Source of the DNA: Iamia sp. SCSIO 61187 | Lineage (GTDB): Bacteria; Actinomycetota; Acidimicrobiia; Acidimicrobiales; Iamiaceae | Length of the DNA: 64,000 nucleotides | Direction: 5' to 3' | Assembly: GCF_019443745.1 (NCBI RefSeq) | Contig: NZ_CP050948.1 | Coordinates: 5,074,144 to 5,138,143, forward strand | Part shown: piece by piece, positions 41,951 to 52,924 of the stretch | Layout of the letters: every line of letters starts with the position of its first letter | Numbering within the stretch: position 1 is the first letter of the stretch | Program-made: the position numbers and the translations under genes | The notes under the pieces: generated by a model | The model's input: only the letters and a program-made list of their open reading frames with translations | Told to the model about the DNA's origin: nothing | Database searches by the model: none

Positions 41951-43033
41951 TCAGTACGCCGCCGCCATGCCGGCGTGCTGCATGGCGATGCGGAGGTCCT
42001 CGGGGCGGGAGGCGGCGGCCACGGCGTCACGGACGCTGATGGTCGAGTCCCGGTACAGGTTGAGCAGCGCCTGGTCGAAGCTCTGCATGCCGTGGTACTC
42101 GCCCTCGCGCATGAGGGCCTCGAGGGTGGCCTCGTCGGCCCCGCCGGCGATGGCCTCGGTGATCTTCTGGGTGCCGATCAGGACCTCGACGGCGGGCACC
42201 CGGCCCCGGCCGTCGACCCGGTCGAGGAGCCGCTGGGCGATGACGCCCCGCAGGACCTGGGCGATCGAGTAGCGGGCCTGGCGCTGGAGGTGGGGCGGGT
42301 AGAAGTCGACGAGGCGGGAGATGGTCTCGGCCGCGGTGAGGGCGGCCATGGTGACGACGACGAGCCGGCCCGAGAGGGCCTCGGACACGACCCGCTCGGC
42401 GGTGGCGGCGTCGGGGATGTCGCTGACGAAGATGACGTCCGCGTTCTGGCGGCCGACGCGGCGCAGGGCCTCGGAGATCGACGTGGCGTCGCTGCCGACC
42501 TCGCGCTGGCTGACGAGCGAGCGCTTGTCGGCCAGGAGGACCTCGATGGGGTCCTCGATGGTGACGATGTGGCGGGCGCGGGTGGCGTTGACGTGGTCGA
42601 GGATGGCGGCGACGGTCGTGGTCTTGCCCGAGGCGGCGGGGCCGGCGACGACGATGAGGCCGGCGTCCTCCATGGCCAGCTTCTCGACGGCGGCGGGGAG
42701 GTTCAGGTCGGCGATGGCGGGGGCGCCGGGGACGACGCGGCGGATGGCCAGGCTCAGCGAGCCCCGCTGGCGGAACACGTTCACCCGGAAGCGGCCGACG
42801 CCGGCGACACCGTGGGCCACGTCGACCTCGCCCTTCTCCAGCAGCTCCTCGGCCTTGGCCACCGGCAGCAGCTCGGTGAGGACCTGCTCGATCTCGGCCG
42901 GGCCCATGGTGGGCATGTCGGTGGGCTGGAGGTGGCCGTCCACCCGCACGTGCGGCGGTGAGCCGACCTTGACGATGAGGTCGGAACCTCGCCGCTCGGC
43001 CAGGTGGTGGAGGAGGTGGGCCAGGTCGGGCAC
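41951..43033 (-). CDS. PilT/GspE-like ATPase with altered active-site motifs
   Basis: A 360-residue protein with the PilT layout: N-terminal PAS-like domain and a RecA-like ATPase core. Walker A GPAASGKT (residues 131-138) and the Asp box TIEDPIE (158-164) are intact. The Walker B segment reads DVIFVSDIPD where PilT has DVILVGEMRD, so the catalytic Glu is lost, and the His-box segment GHLVFGTLHT is replaced by GRLVVVTMAAL, losing both histidines. The gene is far from any pilus genes in the window. It may be a regulatory paralogue. GTG 43033 start. Confidence 0.75.
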   Translation of the reverse strand: MPDLAHLLHHLAERRGSDLIVKVGSPPHVRVDGHLQPTDMPTMGPAEIEQVLTELLPVAKAEELLEKGEVDVAHGVAGVGRFRVNVFRQRGSLSLAIRRVVPGAPAIADLNLPAAVEKLAMEDAGLIVVAGPAASGKTTTVAAILDHVNATRARHIVTIEDPIEVLLADKRSLVSQREVGSDATSISEALRRVGRQNADVIFVSDIPDAATAERVVSEALSGRLVVVTMAALTAAETISRLVDFYPPHLQRQARYSIAQVLRGVIAQRLLDRVDGRGRVPAVEVLIGTQKITEAIAGGADEATLEALMREGEYHGMQSFDQALLNLYRDSTISVRDAVAAASRPEDLRIAMQHAGMAAAY

Positions 43034-43118
43034 GCGGGTGGTCTCCGGGAGGGGTGGGCTTCGGCGCAGACGGACCGCGCCTCTCTCCGTCGGCTGACCT
43101 GCGACGTTCCTGAGGACC

Positions 43119-44126
43119 TCAGCGCGCCCGGTCGTGGACCTGGGCGGCGGCGGCCACGGCGTCGGCGCCGGGGCCCCCGGAGGTCGGGGGCTCGGGCCGA
43201 TGGTCGACGTCGAGGACGCGGGCCAGGGTGGCGCCGACCGAGTCGGCCAGGCCGTCGAGGTCGTAGCCGCCCTCGAGGAAGAGGAGCCGTCGCCCGGCGG
43301 GCACGAGGGCCAGCAGGTCGGCGGTCAGGTCGGCGAAGTCCCCGGCCCGGAGGCCCAACCCGGTCAACGGGTCGGCCCGGTGGGCGTCGAACCCGGCCGA
43401 GACCAGCAGCCAGGTGGTGCCGTGGGCCTCGGAGGCCGGGGCGATGAGGTCCTCGACGGCCCGGCGGTAGACGTCGCCGGTGGCGCCGGCCGGCAGCGGG
43501 ACGTTGATGGTGGAGCCGAGGCCCTCGCCGGCGCCGATGTCGTGGAGCGCGCCGGTGCCGGGGTACAGCGGCCACTCGTGGAGCGACACGTACAGCACCC
43601 GCGGGTCGCGCCAGAACACCTCCTCGGTGCCGTTGCCGTGGTGGGCGTCGTAGTCGACGACGAGGACCCGCTCGCCCCGGTCGGCGAGGGCGGCGGCGGC
43701 CACGGCCACGTTGTTGAACAGGCAGAACCCCATGGCCCGGCGGATGGTGGCGTGGTGACCCGGGGGGCGCACGGCGCAGAAGCCGGCCGCGGCCTCGCCG
43801 CCGTCGAGCCGGTCGATCAGCTCCAGCCCGGCGCCGGCGGCCAGCCGGGCCGCCTCCATCGAACCGGGGCCCATGGCGGTGTCGGCGTCGATGTTGCCGC
43901 CGCCGACCGCGCCGAAGCGCTCGAGCGCCTCGACCAACCGACGGTCGTGGACGCGCGCCAGGTCGTCGTCGGTGGCCAGGCGGGGCGTGACCTCGACCAG
44001 GGCCTCGCCGAGCCCGGCGGCGCGGATCCCGCGGGCGACGGCGTCGAGCCGGGCCGGGCGCTCGGGGTGGCCCGCGCCGGGCTGGTGCTCGGCGAAGCGC
44101 GGGTCGGTGGCCACCAGCAAGGTCAC
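43119..44126 (-). CDS. Histone-deacetylase-fold amidohydrolase (acetoin utilisation / APAH-like)
   Basis: A 335-residue zinc hydrolase of the class II histone-deacetylase/acetylpolyamine amidohydrolase superfamily. RPPGHHA (about residues 122-128), VVDYDAHHGNGTEEVF (zinc ligands Asp and His) and SAGFDAHRADPLTGLGL are all intact, as is EGGYD. In bacteria these enzymes remove acetyl from polyamines, acetylated lysines or related compounds. GTG 44126 is six bases after TAGCGT, so leaderless. The divergent gene at 44198 encodes an acetyltransferase, a suggestive but unproven link. Confidence 0.9.
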   Translation of the reverse strand: MTLLVATDPRFAEHQPGAGHPERPARLDAVARGIRAAGLGEALVEVTPRLATDDDLARVHDRRLVEALERFGAVGGGNIDADTAMGPGSMEAARLAAGAGLELIDRLDGGEAAAGFCAVRPPGHHATIRRAMGFCLFNNVAVAAAALADRGERVLVVDYDAHHGNGTEEVFWRDPRVLYVSLHEWPLYPGTGALHDIGAGEGLGSTINVPLPAGATGDVYRRAVEDLIAPASEAHGTTWLLVSAGFDAHRADPLTGLGLRAGDFADLTADLLALVPAGRRLLFLEGGYDLDGLADSVGATLARVLDVDHRPEPPTSGGPGADAVAAAAQVHDRAR

Positions 44127-44132
44127 GGACCG

Positions 44133-44138
44133 ACGCTA
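44133..44138 (-). promoter_or_regulatory. Leaderless -10 box (TAGCGT) of the deacetylase-fold gene
   Basis: TAGCGT on the minus strand ends six bases before GTG 44126. Confidence 0.5.
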
Positions 44139-44182
44139 TCCCCGCCCACCCCGGGCGCCCCGCCCCGGAGCCGGCCCGGCCG

Positions 44183-44188
44183 TAGGCT
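44183..44188 (+). promoter_or_regulatory. Leaderless -10 box (TAGGCT) of GNAT gene
   Basis: TAGGCT ends nine bases before GTG 44198. It lies 45 bases from the divergent -10 box at 44133-44138. Confidence 0.5.
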
Positions 44189-44197
44189 CGCGCCTGC

Positions 44198-44947
44198 GTG
44201 GACGCCGACATCCCCTCCCCTCCCCCGGTGCCCCCACCGCCGCTCCCGGGCCGGCACCCGGCCGCCGTCGTGCGCACCGTGCCCTGGCGGGGCCGCGACG
44301 ACGTGACCCTCGTGACCGTCCGCCCCGGCGCCCCCCCGCCCTCGGTGGCCGAGATCACCGCCCTCGCCGAGCGCGCCGCCCGGTCGGGCGTCCGGCGCCT
44401 CGTCACCGGCGCCCTCACCGACCTCGAGCAGGAGCCCTTCCTCCAGGCCGGCTTCGGCGTCCACGACCGCCTCCACCTGCTCCGCCACGACATGGTCGAC
44501 GTGCCCCCCGCGAGCAGCCCGGTCCGGCTGCGGCGGGCCCGGCGGATCGACGTCGACGCCGCCCTCGCCGTCGACGCCCGGGCCTTCGAGCCGTTCTGGC
44601 GGCTGGACCGGGGCGGGCTCGACGACGCCCTGGCGGCGACGGCCGCAGCCCGGTTCCGCGTTGCGGTGCAGGGCGACGACGGGGCCGTCGTGGGCTACGC
44701 CGTCACCGGGCGGTCGGGGTCGCGGGGGTACCTGCAGCGGCTCGCCGTCGACCCGCAGCTGTGGCGCCGGGGCGTGGGCGCCGCCCTCGTCGCCGACGGC
44801 CTGCGCTGGCTCCGCCGCCGCCACGTCCGGGTCGCCGTGGTCAACACCCAGGTCGGCAACGACGGGGCCTACGCCCTCTACCGGCGCATGGGCTTCGTGC
44901 CCGAGCCGCGGGGGCTGACCGTGCTGACGCTGGCCCTGGCGCCGTGA
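44198..44947 (+). CDS. GNAT-family N-acetyltransferase
   Basis: A 249-residue acetyltransferase with a proline-rich start and a C-terminal GNAT fold. The acetyl-CoA motif is LAVDPQLWRRGVGAALVADGLRWL (about residues 180-203), followed by VVNTQVGNDGAYALYRRMGFVPEPRG. It is the first gene of the large block ending with the amidase-like gene. Its stop overlaps the GTG of the next gene (GTGA). Substrate unknown; related actinobacterial proteins in this place are often called GNAT proteins of unknown target. Confidence 0.85.
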   Translation: MDADIPSPPPVPPPPLPGRHPAAVVRTVPWRGRDDVTLVTVRPGAPPPSVAEITALAERAARSGVRRLVTGALTDLEQEPFLQAGFGVHDRLHLLRHDMVDVPPASSPVRLRRARRIDVDAALAVDARAFEPFWRLDRGGLDDALAATAAARFRVAVQGDDGAVVGYAVTGRSGSRGYLQRLAVDPQLWRRGVGAALVADGLRWLRRRHVRVAVVNTQVGNDGAYALYRRMGFVPEPRGLTVLTLALAP

Positions 44948-47007
44948 TCGCCCGCCGGCTCGCCGCCGTGCTGGCGTGCCTCGCCGTCGTCGGGGTCGGC
45001 GCCGCCCCGCCCACGCTCGCCGTCCCGAGCCCCGTGGCCGCCCAGGCCGCCCCCGCCCCCGCCCCCACCTTCTCGGGCGTGTCGCAGACCCCGTGGGTCA
45101 CCCGGGACGGGACGTGGAACCTCACCCTCGCCCTCGACGGTGCGCCGCCCGGGTCGACGATCACCGCCGACGTCCGCGACCGGGTCGCCGACGAGGCCGA
45201 GTACACCCGGGCCCTGCTCGGCGTGGTCGACGGTCAGCGCTGGTCGATCCCGGACGTCGCCGTGGACGCCACCGCCACCCGGCCCGACGGAACCCGGGCG
45301 GTGACGCTGGCGGTGAGCCTGCGCCGAGACGCCCCCGACGTCGCCCAACCGGGCTGGCGGTTCCTCCCCGACGGCCTCCCGCCGGGGGTGTACCCGGTCG
45401 ACATCCAGCTGGTCGACGCCGACGGCACCGACCTCACCCGCCTCGTGGTCCCCCTCACCCGCGTCCCGTCCGGCGAGGAGGCCGGCGCCGACGACGCCCC
45501 CCTCCTGGTGGCTCCGGTGCTGGCGCTGGGCGACGACCCGACCCTCGCCCGCGACGGCGGTCCCGAGCCCGACGACGCCATCGCCCAGGAGGTCGACGAC
45601 CTGCTCGAGGGCCTCCTGGCCGCCGAGGACCTCCCGCTGACCCTCGTGCCGCGCCCGGCCGCCATCGAGTCCCTCGCCCGCGAGGAGGACGGCCCCGAGG
45701 CCCTCGCCGACCTGCTGGGCACCATGCGGTCCCGTCAGGTCGTCGACGGCCCCTACGTCGACGTCCCCCTCGGGCCGTGGGTCGAGCGCGGCCTCACCGA
45801 CGAGCTGACCCGGCAGCGGGCGCGGGGCAACCGCATCCTCACCGAGCACTTGGGCCGGGTCGACAGCAGCACGTGGGACGGTCGGTCCGGACTCACGCCC
45901 GCGGCGGCCGCCGCGCTGTGGTCCGTGGGCGTCCGCAGCGCCATCGTCGCCCCCGGCGCCCTGGGGCCCGAGCCGGTGCGCGGCCCGGTGACCATCCCCG
46001 CCGGGGCCGGGCAGACGATCGAGGCCGTCGTGCCCGACCCGGACCTGACCGCGGCGATGGCCCGCCGCGACGACCCGATCCTCGACGCCGCTGACCTGGC
46101 CGCCTCCCTGGCCATCCGGGCTGCGAGCGCCACCGAGCCGCAGGGCGTCGCCCTGTCCCCCCCGCCGGGGTGGATGCAGGAGCCGGCCCGGATCGGCCTG
46201 ATGGGCCAGGTGCTCCTCGCCCCGGACGCGCCCGTCCGCCCGGTCACGCTGGCCGACCTGCTCGAAGCCGTCCCCGCCGTGGAGTCCCGCGAGCTGGTCT
46301 CCACCGTCCCCGTCGACCTGGGCGAGTACCCCGAGCGGCTCGGTCTGGCCCGGGCCCGGCTCGGCTCCTACGCCGCCATGGTCGGCACCGACGTGGCCGA
46401 GGTCGGCGCCCTCGACCAGCGCCTCCTCCTGTCGGGCTCGGCGTCGCTCACCGCCCCGGAGCGGTCGAGGTCGGTCGAGATCGTCCTGAGCATGACCGAG
46501 CGCCGGTTCCGCGCCGTGCAGGCGCCGGCGAGCCAGGTGGTCACCCTGACCTCCAGCGACGGGTCCGTCCCCCTCACCGTGGTGAACGACCTCGACGAGC
46601 CGGCCACGGTGACCGTCGAGGTGCGGTCCAACAGCCGGGTCGAGGTCCGCAGCTTCGACGCCCAGCAGGTCCTCGAGCCGGGCCCCAACCGGGTGAGCAT
46701 CCCGGTCCACACCCGGGCGCCGGGCGACTCCTCCATGGAGATCACCATCCGGTCCCCCGACGGCGAGGTCATCCTCGACGAGGTCGACTACACGGTGCGG
46801 TCCACCGCCGTGCCCGGCGTCGGGATCGTGCTGTCGATCGGCGCCGTCGCCTTCCTCATCGTGTGGTGGGCACGCCACTGGCTGCGCGACCGCCGGGGCC
46901 GAGGTGGCGACGACGGGGGCGGCGACGACCCGCCCGACCCCGACCCGACGCCGGGTGACCCGCCCGCCGCCTCCGCACCCCGGCCGGCGGAGCTCGTCGC
47001 GACGTAA
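44944..47007 (+). CDS. DUF6049-like secreted, membrane-anchored protein
   Basis: A 687-residue protein with an N-terminal signal peptide (LAAVLACLAVVGVGAAPPTLA), a large extracytoplasmic part, and one C-terminal TM helix (VGIVLSIGAVAFLIVWWARHWL) with a short basic/acidic tail. It has the arrangement of the DUF6049 family that lies between cca and the murJ-sigM region in actinobacteria; the family function is not known, but an envelope or wall role is suspected. Here the next gene is degV, not murJ. GTG 44944 overlaps the GNAT stop. Confidence 0.8.
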   Translation: MIARRLAAVLACLAVVGVGAAPPTLAVPSPVAAQAAPAPAPTFSGVSQTPWVTRDGTWNLTLALDGAPPGSTITADVRDRVADEAEYTRALLGVVDGQRWSIPDVAVDATATRPDGTRAVTLAVSLRRDAPDVAQPGWRFLPDGLPPGVYPVDIQLVDADGTDLTRLVVPLTRVPSGEEAGADDAPLLVAPVLALGDDPTLARDGGPEPDDAIAQEVDDLLEGLLAAEDLPLTLVPRPAAIESLAREEDGPEALADLLGTMRSRQVVDGPYVDVPLGPWVERGLTDELTRQRARGNRILTEHLGRVDSSTWDGRSGLTPAAAAALWSVGVRSAIVAPGALGPEPVRGPVTIPAGAGQTIEAVVPDPDLTAAMARRDDPILDAADLAASLAIRAASATEPQGVALSPPPGWMQEPARIGLMGQVLLAPDAPVRPVTLADLLEAVPAVESRELVSTVPVDLGEYPERLGLARARLGSYAAMVGTDVAEVGALDQRLLLSGSASLTAPERSRSVEIVLSMTERRFRAVQAPASQVVTLTSSDGSVPLTVVNDLDEPATVTVEVRSNSRVEVRSFDAQQVLEPGPNRVSIPVHTRAPGDSSMEITIRSPDGEVILDEVDYTVRSTAVPGVGIVLSIGAVAFLIVWWARHWLRDRRGRGGDDGGGDDPPDPDPTPGDPPAASAPRPAELVAT

Positions 47008-47078
47008 CCTCCGGCGCACCCACCGGGTCCGACGCGGGATCGGCGCCCCCCGGTGCCGACCGACCCCGGAGGATCCGA

Positions 47079-47924
47079 ATGGCTGGCGTCCGCCTCGTCA
47101 CCGACAGCTCGTGCGACCTGCCCCAGGACGTCGTCGACGCCCACGGGATCACGATCGTGCCGCTCACGATCCGCTTCGGCGACGAGGAGCTCACGGACCG
47201 GGTCGAGCTCTCCTCGGAGGAGTTCTACCGCCGCATGGGCACCTTCGACGGCCTGCCCGAGACGGCCGCGCCGTCGCCGGGCGCCTTCGAGGAGGCGTTC
47301 CGCAAGGCCGGTGCCGACGGTGACGCCGTGATCTGCCTCACCATCTCCTCGGCCCTCTCGGCCACCATGGCCTCGGCCCAGAACGCGGCGCGCGCCGTCG
47401 AGGGCGACCTCGACGTGCGGGTCATCGACTCCAAGTCCATCACCGCCGGTCTCGGGACCCAGCTGACGCTCGCCGCCGAGGCCGCGGCCGGTGGCGCCGA
47501 CGTCGACGAGGTGGTCTCGGTCATCGAGGCCGCCATCCCCCGCACCCACATCCTCGGCGGCCTCGACACCCTCGAGAACCTCCGCAAGGGCGGCCGCATC
47601 GGTGGGGCCCAGGCCATGCTCGGCACCATGCTCTCGGTGAAGCCGGTGGTCGACATCAGCACCGGCGTCGTCGAGGAGGCGGGCAAGGTCCGCACCCGCA
47701 AGAAGCAGATGCTCTTCCTCATCGACAAGCTCAAGGAGGCGGGGGACGTGGAGCGGCTGGTCGTCTGCGACGGCGAGGCGCCCGACGCCGAGGAGTTCGC
47801 CGACCTCGTCGCCGAGGTGGTGCCGCGCGAGCGGTTCACCCGCTCGACCATCGGCCCGGTCATCGGGGCCCACGGTGGCCCCCGCATGATCGGCATCACC
47901 TGGTTGGCCGCAGCCACGTCGTAG
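47079..47924 (+). CDS. DegV-family fatty-acid-binding protein
   Basis: A 281-residue DegV protein with the two-domain fold. N-terminal VTDSSCDLPQDVVDAHGI and later ISSALSATMASAQNAA with the fatty-acid-binding region, then DTLENLRKGGRIGGAQAML. Such proteins bind fatty acids and present them to fatty-acid kinase FakA; no fakA is seen in the window. ATG 47079 is preceded by GGAGGA about six bases upstream, a strong ribosome-binding site. It sits where murJ is expected in this gene order. Confidence 0.93.
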   Translation: MAGVRLVTDSSCDLPQDVVDAHGITIVPLTIRFGDEELTDRVELSSEEFYRRMGTFDGLPETAAPSPGAFEEAFRKAGADGDAVICLTISSALSATMASAQNAARAVEGDLDVRVIDSKSITAGLGTQLTLAAEAAAGGADVDEVVSVIEAAIPRTHILGGLDTLENLRKGGRIGGAQAMLGTMLSVKPVVDISTGVVEEAGKVRTRKKQMLFLIDKLKEAGDVERLVVCDGEAPDAEEFADLVAEVVPRERFTRSTIGPVIGAHGGPRMIGITWLAAATS

Positions 47925-48103
47925 AGGTCGCCGCCACGGACCCGGCGTGCTGCTGGGCCCGTTCCCGCCGAAGCGGCTGCGCCGTCGGCCCGATCCGACG
48001 CAGGCCGGTGAAGGGGCTGCCGCCAGCCCGCCGGACCGCGCCGCAAGCCGGCGGCGGGGGGTGGACCCCTCCGGGTGCCACCTCGGTCCGCACCGGCTCC
48101 CCC

Positions 48104-48109
48104 TAGGGT
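48104..48109 (+). promoter_or_regulatory. Leaderless -10 box (TAGGGT) of kinase gene
   Basis: TAGGGT ends seven bases before ATG 48117. Confidence 0.5.
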
Positions 48110-48116
48110 CGCAGCC

Positions 48117-49801
<1,685 letters not shown>

Positions 49802-49805
<4 letters not shown>

Positions 49806-50383
49806 GCCCCTCGTCGCCCGACCCCGACGCCGACCTCCTCCCCGCCGCCCAGGCCGGCGACCGGGACGCCCTCGACGCCCTGCTCCGCCGGCACGAGGCC
49901 CACCTCCACGCCGTGTGCCGCCGGATCACCGGTGACCCGACCGACGCCCTCGACGCCCTCCAGGACGCCATGATCGCCATCGTCCGGGGCCTCCCCCGGT
50001 TCGACGGCCGGTCCAAGGTCGGCACCTGGATGCACCGGGTGGCCACCAACGCCTGCCTCGACGAGCTCCGCCGCCGGCGCCGCCGCCCCACCGACCCCCT
50101 CCCCGAGCACGAGACCGACCCGCACGACGGCGCCCCCACCGTCGCCGACACCGTCACCGACCGGACCAGCATCGACGCCGCCCTCGCCCTCCTGCCCCCC
50201 GAGTACCGCGCCCCGCTGGTCCTGCGCGACCTCATGGGCCACGACTACGCCACCATCGCCGAGATGCTCGACATCCCGCCGGGCACCGTCCGCTCCCGCA
50301 TCGCCCGCGGCCGCGCCGCGCTGTCCCGCCACCTCACCGGGAACCAGGGCGATGCCCCCGACCGTCCCACCCTCAAGCCATGA
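49802..50383 (+). CDS. sigM: ECF sigma factor, SigM-like
   Basis: A 193-residue sigma-70 family protein. Region 2: DALLRRHEAHLHAVCRRITGDPTDALDALQDAMIAIVRGLPRFDGRSKVGTWMHRVATNACLDELRRR. Region 4: LPPEYRAPLVLRDLMGHDYATIAEMLDIPPGTVRSRIARGRAAL. The gene order (kinase, sigma, membrane partner, trxB, trxA) matches actinobacterial sigM loci. GTG 49802 overlaps the kinase stop, and its own stop overlaps the next ATG, so it is translationally coupled on both sides. The symbol rests on synteny. Confidence 0.85.
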
Positions 50384-51363
50384 CCACCCCCGACCACGAT
50401 CCTCAGCTCGACGACGGGCCCTTCGACGACGACACCCTCGCGGTCCATGCCGTCGTCGACGGCGAGGCCACCGCCGAGCAGCGTCGGCGGGTGGCCCGCG
50501 ATCCGGCGCTGGTCGCCCAGGTCGCCGCCTTGCGGGTCGTGGTCGACGCCGTGGCCGAGCCCGTCGCCCCCCCGCCCGACGACGTCCTGGCCGCGATCCG
50601 CGCCCGCGCCCTCGATGCCGCCGGCCCCGCCGCCGCTGACGAGGCCCTCCCGGCCGAGCCCCTCCCGGCCCCGGCCGCGCCCCGGCCACCGGCCGACCTC
50701 GGCGCGGCCCGGGCCCGGAAGGCCCGCCGTCTGCCCCCCCTGCCCGCCGTCGCCGCGGTGGTCGTCCTCCTCGTCCTCGTGGGCGTCACCCTGCTCGTGA
50801 CCGCCACCGGCGACGGCGACGGCGACACCGGCGACCTGAGCGCGGCCGACGCCACGATCGGCGACGAGGAGAGCAGCACCGCCGGCCGGGACGAGGCCGA
50901 CGCGGCCGAGGGGGGCGCCGGCGGCGGGGAGGCGTCCGCCGAGGACGCCCCGTCGACCACCGCCGCCGCCGGCGCCGCCACCGACGCCCTCCTGGCCCTG
51001 GCCACCGCCTCCTTCCCGTCCATGGCCGACCTCGAGGCCGCCGTCCGCACCGTCGACCCCGAGACGCTGCGCTTCCCCGCTGACGGCACCGCCGGATCGA
51101 CGACCGCCCCCTCGCCCGCCGACGACGACCTCGCCGCCCAGGCCTTCGCCTCCAACCCGGCCGCCACCCGCTGCGACACCGTCCTCCGCGCCGGCGAACC
51201 CGACCTCGAGCCGGCCGTCGCCGCCACCATCGTCGATCTCGCGGGCACACCGGTCCTCGTGCTCACCACGCCGGTCCCGGTCTCCGACGACGCCCCCACC
51301 GGCTTCCGCCTCACCCTGCTCAACGCCGTGGACTGCTCGCCCCGGGGCGCCGTCCTGCGCTGA
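50380..51363 (+). CDS. Probable membrane anti-sigma factor of the SigM-like sigma
   Basis: A 327-residue protein with an N-terminal cytoplasmic region (residues 1-115: DDDTLAVHAVVDGEATAEQRRRVARDPALVAQV), resembling the start of zinc-finger-like anti-sigma proteins but without clear His/Cys ligands, one TM helix (LPPLPAVAAVVVLLVLVGVTLLV, about 118-140), and an acidic, Ala/Thr-rich extracytoplasmic region ending with a small ordered domain. Its ATG overlaps the sigma stop (ATGA). In other actinobacteria this slot encodes the anti-SigM factor RsmA. Function inferred from synteny and topology. Confidence 0.7.
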   Translation: MTTPDHDPQLDDGPFDDDTLAVHAVVDGEATAEQRRRVARDPALVAQVAALRVVVDAVAEPVAPPPDDVLAAIRARALDAAGPAAADEALPAEPLPAPAAPRPPADLGAARARKARRLPPLPAVAAVVVLLVLVGVTLLVTATGDGDGDTGDLSAADATIGDEESSTAGRDEADAAEGGAGGGEASAEDAPSTTAAAGAATDALLALATASFPSMADLEAAVRTVDPETLRFPADGTAGSTTAPSPADDDLAAQAFASNPAATRCDTVLRAGEPDLEPAVAATIVDLAGTPVLVLTTPVPVSDDAPTGFRLTLLNAVDCSPRGAVLR

Positions 51364-51364
51364 G

Positions 51365-51387
51365 GGCCCGCCCGGGCCGGGCGGGCC
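51365..51387 (+). terminator. Hairpin terminator after the anti-sigma gene
   Basis: GGCCCGCCC (51365-51373) and GGGCGGGCC (51379-51387) form a nine-base stem with a five-base loop, directly after the stop codon at 51363. The next gene has its own TAGGCT box. Confidence 0.6.
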
Positions 51388-51397
51388 GGGGGGCCGC

Positions 51398-51403
51398 TAG
51401 GCT
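51398..51403 (+). promoter_or_regulatory. Leaderless -10 box (TAGGCT) of small membrane gene
   Basis: TAGGCT ends eight bases before GTG 51412. Confidence 0.5.
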
Positions 51404-51411
51404 CGGCACCC

Positions 51412-51783
51412 GTGCCCGACCTGAACAAGCCCACCGCACCGGCCGGCAGCAGCTCTGGCGGTGACTGGCCGGCCCAGGCCACCGACGCCATCGTCGGCCT
51501 CGTCGACTCGGTCCGGGACAAGGTCAACGGACCGGCCACGTCGATGGCCCGCGGCGTCGTCTACGGCACCCTCGCCGCCATCGTCGGCACCGCCGCCCTC
51601 GTCCTGGGCTTCGTCCTCCTGGTGCGCGGCATCGACATCCTGGCCCAGGTCGTCCTGGACGCCCTGGACATCGAGCGCGCCGGCCGCGCCGCGTGGATCG
51701 CCCACCTCGTCACCGGGCTGCTCTGCCTGGTCCCCGGCCTGCTGCTGTGGCGCAAGGGCACCCACGCCCCCGCCGCCGACTGA
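51412..51783 (+). CDS. Small two-TM membrane protein
   Basis: A 123-residue protein with a soluble Ser/Gly-rich start of about 50 residues and two TM helices (GTLAAIVGTAALVLGFVLLVRGI and HLVTGLLCLVPGLLLW), in the manner of the phage-holin-like superfamily III proteins. Genes of this kind are frequently found just before trxB in actinobacteria. Function unknown. The start is GTG 51412 after a TAGGCT box. Confidence 0.7.
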   Translation: MPDLNKPTAPAGSSSGGDWPAQATDAIVGLVDSVRDKVNGPATSMARGVVYGTLAAIVGTAALVLGFVLLVRGIDILAQVVLDALDIERAGRAAWIAHLVTGLLCLVPGLLLWRKGTHAPAAD

Positions 51784-51875
51784 CCGGAATACCCCCAGGG
51801 GGTTCCCTGTTCCTGTGAACGGGTCCACCGACCGGCACGCCGCCATCGGGGACCCGACGAGCGCCTGGAGGCTCC

Positions 51876-52838
51876 GTGCCCGCTGACCACCGCCAGCTGA
51901 TCATCATCGGTTCCGGCCCCGCCGGCCTGACCGCCGCCATCTACGCCTCCCGAGCAGCCCTCGACCCGCTGCTCCTGGAGGGCGAGCCGTCGTCCACCAC
52001 CGACCAGCCCGGCGGTGCCCTCATGACCACCACCGAGGTCGAGAACTTCCCCGGCTTCCCCGAGGGGATCATGGGTCCCGACCTCATGCTGGCCTTCAAG
52101 CAGCAGGCCGAGCGCTTCGGCACCGAGCTGCGCATGGAGAAGGCGACCAAGGTCGACCTCTCGGCCCGCCCGTTCCAGATCTGGGTGGGCGACCCCGACG
52201 CCGCCGAGCCCACCTACACCGCCGACGCCGTCATCATCTCGACCGGCGCCCGCCCGGTGATGCTCGACCTGCCCGGCGAGCAGGAGCTCGTCGGCCACGG
52301 GGTGTCGACCTGCGCCACCTGCGACGGCTTCTTCTTCCGCGACCACGACATCGCCGTGGTCGGCGGGGGCGACTCCGCCCTCGAGGAAGCCCTGTTCCTC
52401 ACCAAGTTCGCTCGCTCGGTGACCGTCGTGCACCGCCGCGACGAGCTCCGGGCGTCGAAGATCATGCAGGAGCGGGCCCTGGCCAACGACAAGATCCACT
52501 TCGCCTGGAACAGCGTCGTCGACAGCATCGAGGGCACGACCACGCTGGAGAAGGTCCGGCTCCGCGACGTCCTCACCGACGAGGTCCGGGACCTGCCGGT
52601 CACCGGCCTCTTCGTCGCCATCGGCCACCGCCCCAACACCGACGTGTTCAAGGGGCAGGTCGCCATGGACGACGGCGGCTACATCGTCACCTCGCCCGAC
52701 GGGTCCCTGACCGACGTCGAGGGCGTGTTCGCCTGCGGCGACGTGCAGGACACCGTCTACCGCCAGGCCATCACCGCCGCCGGCTCGGGCTGCATGGCCG
52801 CCATCGACGCCGAGCGCTGGCTCGAGGCCCAGCACTAG
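51876..52838 (+). CDS. trxB: Thioredoxin-disulfide reductase
   Basis: A 320-residue FAD flavoprotein that reduces thioredoxin with NADPH. GSGPAGLTAAIYASRA is the FAD-binding dinucleotide motif, the redox-active CATC follows near residue 150, and VVGGGDSALEEALFL is the NADPH-binding site. The C-terminal ACGDVQDTVYRQAITAAGSG is also conserved. GTG 51876 has CTGGAGGCTCC (GGAGG) a few bases upstream. It lies 86 bases before trxA and probably forms one operon. Confidence 0.96.
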   Translation: MPADHRQLIIIGSGPAGLTAAIYASRAALDPLLLEGEPSSTTDQPGGALMTTTEVENFPGFPEGIMGPDLMLAFKQQAERFGTELRMEKATKVDLSARPFQIWVGDPDAAEPTYTADAVIISTGARPVMLDLPGEQELVGHGVSTCATCDGFFFRDHDIAVVGGGDSALEEALFLTKFARSVTVVHRRDELRASKIMQERALANDKIHFAWNSVVDSIEGTTTLEKVRLRDVLTDEVRDLPVTGLFVAIGHRPNTDVFKGQVAMDDGGYIVTSPDGSLTDVEGVFACGDVQDTVYRQAITAAGSGCMAAIDAERWLEAQH

Positions 52839-52924
52839 CCCGCGGAAGAACCACCGGCCCCTGCCGGTTGCACGCCCCGCCGGACACACCGTCCCCCGAT
52901 CGCGATCCACGAAGGAGAGCCACC

